From assembly GCA_028293805.1 (NCBI GenBank), contig JAQGOC010000208.1:1-35689 (forward strand): 35,689 bases of DNA, written 5' to 3'. Within the stretch, counting starts at the first letter, position 1. Each line of letters begins with the position of its first letter. The DNA comes from Gammaproteobacteria bacterium (GTDB lineage Bacteria > Pseudomonadota > Gammaproteobacteria > Steroidobacterales > Steroidobacteraceae). Below, one piece after another: positions 25,662 to 34,257 of this stretch. The translations under genes were made by a program, and so were the position numbers. The notes beneath the pieces are model-generated. The model was not told the DNA's origin, ran no database searches, and saw only the letters and a list, made by a program, of their open reading frames with translations.

Positions 25662-26543
25662 TCAAATGCCGCCGCCCCGACCCGGCGCCAGCAGACCGAG
25701 TAGACGCTCATCGGGCAGTCCGTTGGGACCGATAGCTTGCACACAGACGTGGTCCGCGCCCGCCTGCCAATGCTCGTCGATGCGCGCGCGGATCGCCTTC
25801 TCGTCACCCCAGACGAGCACCCCGTCGATCAATCGATCCGATCCGCCGCCTGCAAAGTCCGTCTCCGTGTAACCCAGGCGCCTCCAATTGTTGACGTAAT
25901 TGGGCAGGCCCAGATAGATGGACAGAAACTTTCGGCCGAGGGCACGCGCCTGGGCAGGGTCCGTTTCGAGTATGGCTCCCTGCTCGACGCACAGAAGCTT
26001 GTCCGCGGCCAGGATGGTACGTGCCTGCCGCGTGTGCTCCGGTGTGGTGTTGTAGGGATGAGCGCCGTCGGCCAGTTCCGCGGAGAGCTCGAGCATCTTG
26101 GGCCCAAGCGCGGCGAGGACGGTCTTCGGCGGGGACGCGGGCGGAACCGCCTTGTAGGGAGCACCTGCCATTGCGTGCAGATAGGCACGCATGGTGGTGA
26201 CGGGCTTTCCATACTCATGCTGACGCAGGTCTCGCACGAGAGGCACGTGCGAGACACCCAGGCCCAGCAGAAACCTGCCGCCGGACTGCTCGTTGAGTCC
26301 CTTCTGCGCGGCTGCCGCGCAGAACGCATCGCGCGCGTAGATGTTGGCGATCCCGCTGGCGACGATCAGACTGCTCGTGTTAGCTAAGAGCCAGGCGGCC
26401 GCGGAAAATACCTCGCGTCCCACCGCCTCCGGAGTCCACAGTGCGCCATAGCCCAAGGTTTCGATGCGCTTGGCGAAGGCGGACGCCTCCGCCGCGGAGA
26501 AGCCGTCGGTTGCGGCCCAGACGCCGAGCTTTGTAACTTCCAT
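25662..26543 (-). CDS. LLM-class F420-dependent oxidoreductase (TIGR03620-like)
   Basis: A 293-residue luciferase-like TIM barrel of the small F420 oxidoreductase type named after MSMEG_4141. Features are KLGVWAATDGFSAAEASAFAKRIETLGYGALWTPEAVGR at the N-terminus, ASGIANIYARDAF, GGRFLLGLGVSH at about 89-100, and AALGPKMLELSAELADGAHPYNTTPEHT near 150, a common cofactor-loop pattern. The C-terminal GDEKAIRARIDEHWQAGADHVCVQAI is the typical final barrel segment. GGAG lies before the ATG. It is the first gene of the F420 operon, 72 bases before cofC, and its substrate is unknown. F420 use is inferred from both family and neighbours. Confidence 0.88.
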   Translation of the reverse strand: MEVTKLGVWAATDGFSAAEASAFAKRIETLGYGALWTPEAVGREVFSAAAWLLANTSSLIVASGIANIYARDAFCAAAAQKGLNEQSGGRFLLGLGVSHVPLVRDLRQHEYGKPVTTMRAYLHAMAGAPYKAVPPASPPKTVLAALGPKMLELSAELADGAHPYNTTPEHTRQARTILAADKLLCVEQGAILETDPAQARALGRKFLSIYLGLPNYVNNWRRLGYTETDFAGGGSDRLIDGVLVWGDEKAIRARIDEHWQAGADHVCVQAIGPNGLPDERLLGLLAPGRGGGI

Positions 26544-26576
26544 CGGATACTCCGGATTCGTGTGCGCAGGCTTTTA

Positions 26577-26584
26577 TTATCGTA
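26577..26584 (-). promoter_or_regulatory. Possible -10 element of the F420 operon
   Basis: On the minus strand, TACGATAAT-like bases about 34-41 upstream of the LLM start form an AT-rich -10-like stretch (TACGAT or GATAAT). No good -35 box lies at 17 bases. A TTGTCA further upstream is not well spaced. Listed as the likeliest promoter position only. Confidence 0.25.
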
Positions 26585-26757
26585 GCACTCCGGTATGCAG
26601 CGATGCGCCAGGTGACGTGACAAGAACAGTCTGAAGCAGCTCGCCGTAGAGGAGCGCAACGCCACATTTGCGGGTATCGGTAAGCGCGTCGGAGTTCGTA
26701 TTGGCAGGAAAGTCCGAGCGCGGCCCGGCACGACTGTTTAGGCCCCGCGCGCTCGCG

Positions 26758-26784
26758 CTGAGGTCGACTCGAAGTCGACCTCAG
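26758..26784. repeat. Long perfect stem-loop, 12-base arms
   Basis: CTGAGGTCGACT-CGA-AGTCGACCTCAG: perfect 12-base arms around a 3-base loop. It lies between the F420 operon start and the end of the small secreted protein gene, with no T-tract on either side. It could be a transcript end or a protein-binding palindrome. Confidence 0.6.
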
Positions 26785-26818
26785 GCACGCTCAGGAGCGG
26801 GTTGGAGCGCGCCCATGA

Positions 26819-26853
26819 CGCTGGACCTGTCGACATCGACGACGGGTCCAGCG
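26819..26853. repeat. Second stem-loop with nested inner stem
   Basis: Outer arms CGCTGGACC (26819-26827) and GGTCCAGCG (26845-26853) are perfect. Inside lies a 4-base stem, GTCG (26829-26832) and CGAC (26837-26840). It sits 17 bases beyond the stop of the small secreted protein gene and 34 bases before the 12-base-arm hairpin. No T-run, so it is not a classic intrinsic terminator. Confidence 0.5.
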
Positions 26854-26870
26854 CTCTGCCCGTCAGCCGG

Positions 26871-27218
26871 TCACTTCTGGCTGTTGGTTTTGAGCTGCTG
26901 CTTGCAGCTTTTTCTGGCGTCGGCCATCGACATGCCGGTGTGGTCCGCCTGCTCTCGGGTCATGCAGTCTTTCATCGCCTGCTTATGGCCGGCCTTGCCG
27001 CTGGTTGTCTGCTGCTGGTGCGGTGTGGAAGCCGCTGTCGGTTCAGCGCCATTGGCGGGCGGAGCCTCCGGAGCCTGCGTCTGCGTACTCTGTCGCTGAT
27101 GTGGGCTCGAGGCCGCGGCGGGGGAAGTATCCGGCGGGGGCGGTGCCTGGGCGACTGCAACTGCTATGGATGCGATCGATGTCGCGACGGCTAACAGGGC
27201 TTTTCGACGGAGATTCAT
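26871..27218 (-). CDS. Small secreted Pro/Ala-rich protein of unknown function
   Basis: 115 residues with a Sec signal (RKALLAVATSIASIAVAVAQA, cleavage near residue 24). A Pro/Ser/Gln-rich disordered linker containing two SPHQ/TPHQ-type repeats follows. The C-terminal segment, about 30 residues, has two cysteines (MKDCMTREQADHT...ARKSCKQQL). The Cys spacing and charged helix faintly resemble the PsiF repeat, but too little is conserved to claim it. AAGGAGAGG precedes the ATG, which supports it as a real gene. It probably resides in the periplasm. No function can be given. Confidence 0.7.
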   Translation of the reverse strand: MNLRRKALLAVATSIASIAVAVAQAPPPPDTSPAAASSPHQRQSTQTQAPEAPPANGAEPTAASTPHQQQTTSGKAGHKQAMKDCMTREQADHTGMSMADARKSCKQQLKTNSQK

Positions 27219-27334
27219 GAGCCTCTCCTTGGAGGATGTTCAATCGTAGAAACAGTGAGGCTTCGCGCTGCATCTCACCAGCAGCGCCTCCCCCGCGGGC
27301 GCGTCGGATTGTTCCTACGGCCGGCGCGAAAGCT

Positions 27335-27601
27335 TCACCGGAGCTGGCTATCCTTGCTGCCGCGCCGGTTGTACCCGCTGAACTGCGCCTCTTCGCGATC
27401 ATGGGCCTGCTGGCAGGACAGGCACAGCCGAACACCGGGGACGGCATTCCTGCGCGCGTCCGGAATCGGGTTGCCGCATTCCGCACAGTGAGTCAGGCCG
27501 GGACCCTGAGGCAGACGGTTCTGCACACGGCTGATCCCATCCTTTACGGTTGCGTCGATCTGATCTTGTACCGCGCCGTCACCGGCCCAGCCTGTCGCCA
27601 T
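27335..27601 (-). CDS. ybiI: DksA/TraR-type C4 zinc-finger protein, YbiI-like
   Basis: 88 residues, the same length as Escherichia coli YbiI and with the same layout. An N-terminal GWAGDGAVQDQIDATVKDGI helix is followed by the zinc finger CAECGNPIPDARRNAVPGVRLCLSCQ (two CX2C pairs) and the C-terminal signature SGYNRRGSKDSQLR. It is a short relative of DksA without the long coiled coil that enters the RNA polymerase channel, and its function is not established. The upstream region lies divergently next to the acylase gene, 138 bases away. Confidence 0.92.
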   Translation of the reverse strand: MATGWAGDGAVQDQIDATVKDGISRVQNRLPQGPGLTHCAECGNPIPDARRNAVPGVRLCLSCQQAHDREEAQFSGYNRRGSKDSQLR

Positions 27602-27739
27602 GGTTCTCTCTTGGGGCCACTCATGATTACTTTAAAGAGGGCTCATGCGCCCGGCAACTCAAAGTGGTGCTCTGGCGAAATGTTCGATAAATTGCAGGCT
27701 TACGAATGCATTGCGGTGACCGCCTTGGATCTTGCCTAA

Positions 27740-29956
27740 ATGTCTCGCAGGCGCTCCGCGAGACACCCGCGCCGGCTGCTTTTTGCGCTGTCGCTCTTCG
27801 CCTCCTCTTTGGTTTCAGTCGTTCCCGTCCGTGCGCAAACGGGAACGGAGCGTATGGGATGCCAGGCGCAGGCCGCGCGGGTGACGATCACGCGCGACGA
27901 TTGGGGCATCGCGCATGTCCATGGCAAAGCCGACGCGGATGCTGTGTTCGGCATGATCTATGCCCAGGCCGAAGACGACTTCAACCGGGTCGAAAGCAAC
28001 TATCTGGTCAGTCTCGGGCGCCTCGCCGAAGCGGAAGGAGACAGTGCGCTCTGGAAGGATTTGCGGCAGCGGCTGTTCATCGATCCGCAGACGCTGCAAG
28101 ACGACTATGCCGGCAGCCCTGCCTGGCTCAAGACGCTGATGCAGGCTTGGGCGAATGGCCTGAATTGCTATCTCGCAATCCACCCGAGCGTCCACCCCCG
28201 CGTGCTTACGCGGTTCGAGCCCTGGATGGCGTTGAGCTTCACGGAGGGCAGCATCGGCGGCGACATCGAAGAGGTGCCGCTCACGCAGTTACAGGCTTTT
28301 TACGACAAGCGGCCGATCGCGATGACACGCGACGAGAAGGGCCTGCTGTTCCGGGAGCCCCCCGGATCGAACGGTTTTGCCATCGCGCCTGCGCACACGA
28401 AGGATGGCCACGCGCTGTTGCTCATCAACCCGCATACCAGTTTCTTTTTTCGCTCCGAGCTGCAAGTCACGAGCGAGGCAGGCTTGAACGCCTATGGTGC
28501 CGCGACCTGGGGGCAGTTCTTCATCTACCAGGGCTTCAACGCGAAGGCGGGTTGGATGCACACTTCGAGTGGTGTGGACAACGTCGACGAGTTCGCTGAA
28601 ACGATCCTCACCACGCCTAATGGAGCCCGCTCCTATCGGTATGGCAACGAGGTACGCCCTCTTATCACCAAGACCGTGACGCTGTCCTACCGCACGGCCG
28701 CTGGTAAAATGACCGCGCGCAACTTTACAACCTATGCCACGCATCACGGGCCGATCGTGCGGGAGGCCGACGGCAAGTGGATTGCTGTTGCGCTGATGAA
28801 CCGCCCCGTGGCGGCGCTTGAACAATCTTACCTGCGCACCAAGGCGACCGACTATGCCGCTTTCCTGGCAGTCGCGCAGCTTCGGGCCAACTCATCCAAC
28901 AACACCCTATTCGCCGATTCCAAGGGCGAGATCGCCTATCTCCACCCGCAGTTCGTGCCGCTGCGCGCCGACCGCTTCGATTATCGAAAGCCGGTGGACG
29001 GCAGCGATCCGGCGACCGACTGGAAGGGATTGCACGCGCTGGCGAGCCTGCCGCAGGTGGTGAGCCCCGCGAACGGTTGGGTCATGAACACCAATGACTG
29101 GCCCTGGACCGCCGCGGGCGCCGACAGTCCCAAGGCGGCCGATTTTCCACGCTATATGGACGCGGCAGGCGAGAATCCGCGCGGACAACATGCAGTGCTC
29201 GTGCTCACCGCACGGCGTGACTTCACGCCGCAGACCCTGATTGCGGCGGCGTACGATCCCTATCTCACTGCCTTCGCGCGGCTGGTGCCGCTCCTGGTGG
29301 ATTCCTATGATCGCCTGGCGCAAAACGATCCAACGAAAGCAAGGCTTGCCGGACCGATCGAACTGTTGCGCGCCTGGGATGATCGCTGGGGCCTGGACTC
29401 GGTCCCCACTTCGCTGGCCGTGTTTTGGGGCGAGGCGCTGTGGGCACTGGCGTCGCAGCCGGCAAAAGATGCCGGGATTTCCGTGTGGGACTTTATGGCC
29501 GGGCGGACCACTGATGTGCAGAAGTTGCTGGCGCTCGTCGAGGCGGCCGCCAGGCTCACCAGGGACTTTGGGAGCTGGAGAGTGCCGTGGAGCGAGATCA
29601 ATCGCTTCCAACGCAATGACGGTGCCATCGTCCAGACATTCGACGACTCGAAGCCCAGCATCCCGGTACCCTTCACCTCCGCCCAATGGGGCTCGCTCGC
29701 GGCGTTCGGAGCGAAACGCTATTCCGGAACCAAACGCTACTACGGCACGCTGGGCAATAGCTTCGTGGCGGCAGTCGAGTTCGGTCCGACAGTCCGGGCC
29801 TGGGCGGTGAGTGCGGGCGGGGAAAGTGGGGATCCCGCATCGAGACATTTCCTCGACCAGGCCCAACGCTACGCGGGCGGCAATCTCCGCCAGATCTATT
29901 TCTATCCCGCCGAGCTCGAAGGGCATATCGAGACAACCTATCGACCGGGGGAGTAG
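27740..29956 (+). CDS. Penicillin acylase family Ntn hydrolase, secreted
   Basis: 738 residues with a Sec signal (LLFALSLFASSLVSVVPVRA, cleavage near 32). The precursor splits itself to make alpha and beta chains. The likely new N-terminal nucleophile is Ser210 in EPPGSNGFAIAP, following a Gly as in this family. The beta chain has INPHTSFFF, VDNVDEFAETI, ATHHGPIVRE and the NTLFADSKGEIAYLH strand. Relatives cleave amide side chains of penicillins, aculeacin or acyl-homoserine lactones. The GSN pattern does not fix the substrate, so quorum-signal degradation is possible but unproven. The start codon lacks a strong ribosome site. It is monocistronic and convergent with the MFS gene. Confidence 0.88.
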   Translation: MSRRRSARHPRRLLFALSLFASSLVSVVPVRAQTGTERMGCQAQAARVTITRDDWGIAHVHGKADADAVFGMIYAQAEDDFNRVESNYLVSLGRLAEAEGDSALWKDLRQRLFIDPQTLQDDYAGSPAWLKTLMQAWANGLNCYLAIHPSVHPRVLTRFEPWMALSFTEGSIGGDIEEVPLTQLQAFYDKRPIAMTRDEKGLLFREPPGSNGFAIAPAHTKDGHALLLINPHTSFFFRSELQVTSEAGLNAYGAATWGQFFIYQGFNAKAGWMHTSSGVDNVDEFAETILTTPNGARSYRYGNEVRPLITKTVTLSYRTAAGKMTARNFTTYATHHGPIVREADGKWIAVALMNRPVAALEQSYLRTKATDYAAFLAVAQLRANSSNNTLFADSKGEIAYLHPQFVPLRADRFDYRKPVDGSDPATDWKGLHALASLPQVVSPANGWVMNTNDWPWTAAGADSPKAADFPRYMDAAGENPRGQHAVLVLTARRDFTPQTLIAAAYDPYLTAFARLVPLLVDSYDRLAQNDPTKARLAGPIELLRAWDDRWGLDSVPTSLAVFWGEALWALASQPAKDAGISVWDFMAGRTTDVQKLLALVEAAARLTRDFGSWRVPWSEINRFQRNDGAIVQTFDDSKPSIPVPFTSAQWGSLAAFGAKRYSGTKRYYGTLGNSFVAAVEFGPTVRAWAVSAGGESGDPASRHFLDQAQRYAGGNLRQIYFYPAELEGHIETTYRPGE

Positions 29957-30154
29957 TGAGCGGGACAGCAAGGAATATAGACGCGCACCGTACTAGCTAA
30001 AGCGCCGGTGCCAGGCGCGCAAGACACTTGCGCAGGACCTCAGTCGCGAGTCATCCGTCGAGCTTGCATAGCAGCGCTCGCTGGTCCGCCGATCCCGGCA
30101 AACTACGAGCCTCTTGCCGCCGTGCGCACGCCGGCTTGCGGCCTAGGGGAGACG

Positions 30155-31759
30155 TCAACCGTCCGGCCGCACGGCAACGAGATGTGTCGTTCTGGGGGCG
30201 CCATCCACTAAAAATCGGCGGACGATCTGCTCCTGCACACGGTCGGCATTGGTCACGCGTTCATGGGCACGCAGGTGCTCGAGCCAGGAGTCCGTGAGGA
30301 ACGTTTCGACGAAGCGGCCATCCTGGGCGGGATCTTCGAACAGGGCCCAGTCGTAGGCGCCGTCACGGCGACGCTCGTGCGCATATCGTCCTAAGGCCCG
30401 TAGGAACGGCGTGCGATTGTTGGGATCGATACGATATTCCACGGTCACCAACACGGGACCGCGATCCTGCTCCACTTCATGAGTGGTGATGGGAGCCGCC
30501 CAATGCAGGGACGGGGAGAAATCCACGCCCGCGCCGGTCTGCAGTTTCCAGCGCCACGTCAGCGGGATCGCGATCAACGCGCCGGCGGCCGCGATGAACA
30601 GCGTGGGCGACACTCCAGCCAGCGTGGCAACCTCGCCCCAGAGAATGCTGCCGAGACTCATGGAGCCGAAGAGCACTGTCACGAAAACCGCAAGCCCACG
30701 TCCCCGCACCCATTCGGGTAGCGCGACCTGTGCGGAGACATTGAGGCTCGACAGAGACGCAAGCCAAGCTACACCGGCAATGAAGCTGGCCGTAACGGCG
30801 ATCGCCGGCTGGTGCGAAGCGCCGAACAATAGCATCGCGAGCGCGGTGCCGATGGAGCCCGCGGCCAGAAGCCGGTCCGCGCCCAGTCTGCCTTTGATCC
30901 ACGGAAGCGTGAACGCTCCGCTCACCGCGCCGGCACCGATCGCGCCCAGCAGGATTCCATAGAGTGCCGGTCCGCTATCGGCCTGGCTGCGCGCAACAAG
31001 CGGCAGCAGTGCCCAATAAGCGCTGGCGAACAAGAAGAACCCGGCAGCGCGTAGCAGCGTCGCGGTCAGATGTGGGTTGTAGCGTGCATGGCGCAGACCG
31101 GCACGCATCGCATTTCCGAAGCGTTCCGGCGGCAGACGCATTCGCCCCTTCGGCGGCGGATGCCATGCCAGGAGCGCTGCTATCACGCCGGCATTGCTGA
31201 AGGCGTCGATCCAAAAAGGCGCGGCGATTCCCCAGGCGCCAACGATGATGCCGCCGAGCGCGGGGCCGACCGCGCGGCTGACATTGATGCCGGCGCTGTT
31301 CAGGGCGATTGCCGGCGGCAGGTCGGATTTCGGAACCAACTCATTCACTATGGCCTGCCACGCGGGCGCGGTCACGGCAGAGCCGGCACTCACGATGAAT
31401 GTCATGACGAGTAGACTCGCGGGCGTGATCAGATGTCGTGTCACCAGTACGGCGAACACGACAGCGGCTACCATGATGGACAATTCGCCTAGGACGAGAA
31501 ATTTCCGCCGGTCGACAATATCGCTCAGAGCTCCCGCGGGAATCGCCAACAGAAACAGGGGCAGGCTGGTGGCAACCTGCACCATCGATACGACGAACGG
31601 GCTGGAGTCGAGGCTCGTCATCAGCCAGCCGGAAGCCGCCGCGGACATCCACCCGCCGATGTTCGACACAACCGTACCGATCCAGATGACCGTAAATGTC
31701 CTGTGACGGAACGGGCTCCACCCGGATACGGGCGAGCGATAGACGGCGGAGTGGGCCAT
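30155..31759 (-). CDS. MFS_3 (EntS-like) exporter with C-terminal ABM-like domain
   Basis: 534 residues from the ATG at 31759; the frame is open to 31825 with other ATGs but no ribosome site is clear for any. A 12-helix MFS core of the enterobactin-exporter-like type begins SPFRHRTFTVIWIGTVVSNIGGWM, with the DIVDRRKFLVLGEL loop after helix 2-3 and WIKGRLGADRLL midway. After about residue 410 comes a soluble segment (LVTVEYRIDPNNRTPFLRALGRYAHERRRDGAYDWALFEDPA... ), a dimeric alpha-beta barrel like the antibiotic-biosynthesis-monooxygenase (ABM) fold. MFS_3 proteins often carry this tail. The natural cargo is unknown. It converges on the acylase gene. Confidence 0.88.
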   Translation of the reverse strand: MAHSAVYRSPVSGWSPFRHRTFTVIWIGTVVSNIGGWMSAAASGWLMTSLDSSPFVVSMVQVATSLPLFLLAIPAGALSDIVDRRKFLVLGELSIMVAAVVFAVLVTRHLITPASLLVMTFIVSAGSAVTAPAWQAIVNELVPKSDLPPAIALNSAGINVSRAVGPALGGIIVGAWGIAAPFWIDAFSNAGVIAALLAWHPPPKGRMRLPPERFGNAMRAGLRHARYNPHLTATLLRAAGFFLFASAYWALLPLVARSQADSGPALYGILLGAIGAGAVSGAFTLPWIKGRLGADRLLAAGSIGTALAMLLFGASHQPAIAVTASFIAGVAWLASLSSLNVSAQVALPEWVRGRGLAVFVTVLFGSMSLGSILWGEVATLAGVSPTLFIAAAGALIAIPLTWRWKLQTGAGVDFSPSLHWAAPITTHEVEQDRGPVLVTVEYRIDPNNRTPFLRALGRYAHERRRDGAYDWALFEDPAQDGRFVETFLTDSWLEHLRAHERVTNADRVQEQIVRRFLVDGAPRTTHLVAVRPDG

Positions 31760-32113
31760 CAGAAGCGGCGCACCAGGGATGTTCCTGAAAGCTTGACTGG
31801 AAAGCCGGCGCATTGCCATACACATTGCGCGCAGGGCTCACGGCAGCGCAGCAGCAATGCAGCGCGCCATACTGCGCCGGATCTGGCGCACTTTGTCCCG
31901 CATCGCCCTTCAGGAGCGCCGCAGCAAAGTAACCCCCAAGCCCGGCTGCTCCTTTGTCGGCGGAAAACAACGCTCCCGCCGCAATTGCGGGCACGGTGAA
32001 GGGTTGCGCGCGTGCCCCACAGAAGTCTATTGTCGCGCTGCAGCTGAGACATTGGATTGTCGCCGACGTACGTCCATGCCGTGAAGGCCGCGGAAGCATA
32101 CGGAGGCCGCCAG
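31760..32113. other. Divergent region between MFS exporter and hybrid kinase genes
   Basis: 354 bases that must hold promoters for both genes, though I find no consensus one. Part of it may code if the exporter starts at 31825. GGAGG at 32102-32106 is the ribosome site for the kinase. Confidence 0.5.
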
Positions 32114-33463
32114 ATGAGTACTCATGATCAAGACGGGAAGCAGCCTCGAGCCGCTGCCCTCCAGAACGGCGAGCGCACCCCGCCTGCGCTTCAAGAGGCC
32201 GAGCGCGACCTCATCGCGACGAAGCATGTCCTCGAGAAGAGGACACTGGAGCTGACCCTTGCGCTGGCCGCGAAACAACAGCTCGAAGCCGAGCTTCGCC
32301 AACAGCGCGAGTGGTATCAGATCGAGCTCGAAAGCCGGGAGAGTGCGGAAGCGGCGCTGCGCGATGCGGACCGCCGCAAGGACGAGTTCCTGGCGACGCT
32401 CGCACACGAGCTGCGCAATCCGCTCGCCCCGATCCGGCAGGCCGCCCTGATCTCGAAGGCACCCGGGGCGACGGAGGCGCAGAAGCGCTGGAGCCATGAT
32501 GTGATCGACCGTCAGGTTCAGCACATGTCGTTGCTGCTCGATGACCTGCTCGACATTTCGAGGGTCACGCGTGGGACGCTGGCGCTGCGCATGCAGCCTA
32601 CGGAGCTCGCCTCCGTGATCGATGCGGCTGTCGAAACTGCGCGGCCCACGATCGATGGCAAACGCCACGTACTTTCGGTCGAAATACCGCAGGAGCCCGT
32701 GCGGTTCACGGCCGATCCGCTGCGCGTGGCTCAGGTGCTTTCGAATCTGCTCACGAACGCGGCGAAGTACACGGATCCCGAAGGCCAGATCCGGCTCACC
32801 GCGGCGTGCGAGGCGGACGATGTCATCATTCGCGTGGCGGATACCGGCATCGGTATAAGTGCCGCGACGCTGCCGAGAGTCTTCAACATGTTCTCGCAGG
32901 TACACTCCACTACGGACCGGTCGGAGGGTGGTTTGGGAATCGGTCTTGCCCTCGCGCAGGGCTTGATCGAGCTCCACGGCGGCAAGATAGAGGCCGGCAG
33001 CGCCGGGTTGGGTTGCGGAAGCGAGTTTACCGTTCGTCTGCCGCGCACGGCGCTGGTGGAAGCGCCGCAAGGCGTATCCAACAGCGCGGAGCGCGCGCCT
33101 GCGATCTTGAGCCGCCGGATTCTGATCGCGGACGACAATCGCGACTCTGCCGAGACCCTTGCCGCACTCCTGCGTCTGGACGGCCACGAGGTGACTACGG
33201 TGCATGACGGGCCTGTGGCGCTCTCGGCATTTGGAGAGTTCAAGCCGGAAGTGGCGCTTCTCGATATCGGCATGCCGGGGCTGACCGGCTACGACGTGGC
33301 GCGCAAGATGCGTCAGTCCGCTTCCGGAGCGGCGCTGACGCTCATCGCCATTACCGGCTGGGGACAAGATGTTGACAAGCAGCGCGCGCACGCCGCGGGC
33401 TTCGACCATCATCTGACCAAGCCGGTCGATCCGCACCGCCTCGCCGACCTCCTGCGCTTCTGA
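32114..33463 (+). CDS. Soluble hybrid histidine kinase with receiver domain
   Basis: 449 residues. The ATG at 32114 follows GGAGG at the right distance; an upstream TTG would add 19 residues. There is no membrane helix. A charged coiled coil lies at about 25-90, then HisKA with His98 in FLATLAHELRNPLAPI. The ATPase domain has the N-box LLTNAAKYTD, DTGIGI (about 243-248) and GGLGIGLALAQ. A receiver with acidic pair ADDN and phospho-Asp384 in VALLDIGMPG ends the protein. Compared with the PAS kinase above it has no recognisable sensor domain, so the coiled coil may receive a signal from a partner. It is divergent from the MFS exporter gene. Confidence 0.92.
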   Translation: MSTHDQDGKQPRAAALQNGERTPPALQEAERDLIATKHVLEKRTLELTLALAAKQQLEAELRQQREWYQIELESRESAEAALRDADRRKDEFLATLAHELRNPLAPIRQAALISKAPGATEAQKRWSHDVIDRQVQHMSLLLDDLLDISRVTRGTLALRMQPTELASVIDAAVETARPTIDGKRHVLSVEIPQEPVRFTADPLRVAQVLSNLLTNAAKYTDPEGQIRLTAACEADDVIIRVADTGIGISAATLPRVFNMFSQVHSTTDRSEGGLGIGLALAQGLIELHGGKIEAGSAGLGCGSEFTVRLPRTALVEAPQGVSNSAERAPAILSRRILIADDNRDSAETLAALLRLDGHEVTTVHDGPVALSAFGEFKPEVALLDIGMPGLTGYDVARKMRQSASGAALTLIAITGWGQDVDKQRAHAAGFDHHLTKPVDPHRLADLLRF

Positions 33464-33507
33464 GCGGCGCTTCGCGCAGCGGCGCCTCCACCCCGCTTCC
33501 AACGCTC

Positions 33508-34257
33508 TTATGGTGCCTGTAGCGGTTGCGAGTCGGTGTAACCGGTTCGTGAATCGAGCTCGAGATGCATTGCGATGAGACGCTGCTCGAGCGTGACACG
33601 CAACGCCTCCGCCTGAGCGGCGTCGAGGTGCGGCGGTATGTCCATCGGTTTGCCGATGAGGATGCGGATCTCGGCGCGCGGCTTGGGAATGACGGTGCGG
33701 TCCCACGACCGAGTATTTACCCAGCAGGTCGACGTCGATGCCGCAACCGGTAGCAACACCCCGTTCGTCTTTCGGGCAAGCGTGAGAATGCCGAGCTGCG
33801 CCACTCCGCGCGGACCACGCGACCCGTCTACCGCGAGGCAGGAGTTGAGGTGGCGATCCTCCCGCTGTGCCTTGATCATTTCCGCGAGCGCGCGTGCGCC
33901 ACCGCTTCCCGAGGAGCCGCGGGCAACGCGATAGCCGAGGCCTTCCTCGACGCTCGTCATCAGGTCGCCGTCCTTGCTCTTCGAGCACATCAGCATCCAG
34001 CGGCCGCGTTCCGGTTGGCTGAAGTAGTGCAGAAGTTGGAAGGTGCGGGCGTGGAGGAAGGCGCCGACCACGGGCCGATCGCCCATTAGAAGATCGGTGA
34101 GCCCGGCTTCGTTCTCCGTCACATAGCGCCATGAGCCGCCAAGCAGGCTGTAGGCGCAGCGCGCCAGCGGGGGAGCGAACCAGCGTACGGCGAATTCGCG
34201 TACGGGCCGCCGTTTCCGGGGAGCCGTGGCTGTCGCAGTCGCGCTGGTCGACGTCAT
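33508..34257 (-). CDS. DUF374-type lysophospholipid acyltransferase family protein
   Basis: 249 residues. The pattern SCLAVDGSRGPRGVAQLGILTLARKTNGVLLPVAA matches the DUF374 branch of glycerolipid acyltransferases (usual form DGPRGPR), with FLHARTFQLLHYF in place of the common His-containing first motif and MLMCSKSKDGDLMTSVEEGLGYRVARGSS as the second. The N-terminal 20 residues are basic and Ala/Thr-rich. The ATG at 34257 overlaps the HMG-CoA reductase stop (ATGA), so the two are translated together. The biochemical role is not known for the family. It may acylate a lipid, possibly a product related to its mevalonate-pathway neighbour, which is inference. Confidence 0.8.
   Translation of the reverse strand: MTSTSATATATAPRKRRPVREFAVRWFAPPLARCAYSLLGGSWRYVTENEAGLTDLLMGDRPVVGAFLHARTFQLLHYFSQPERGRWMLMCSKSKDGDLMTSVEEGLGYRVARGSSGSGGARALAEMIKAQREDRHLNSCLAVDGSRGPRGVAQLGILTLARKTNGVLLPVAASTSTCWVNTRSWDRTVIPKPRAEIRILIGKPMDIPPHLDAAQAEALRVTLEQRLIAMHLELDSRTGYTDSQPLQAP

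Larger units (their letters stand above)
26544..26870. other. Intergenic region upstream of the F420 operon
   Basis: 327 bases without a supported gene. The part near 26577-26584 is AT-rich and probably promoter; the part at 26758-26853 holds the two hairpins listed separately. Small frames here have no ribosome site. Confidence 0.55.

Noticed and set aside
26871-27218. PsiF-like phosphate-starvation protein
   Set aside because: Only the two-cysteine spacing is similar; the rest of the PsiF repeat is not conserved.
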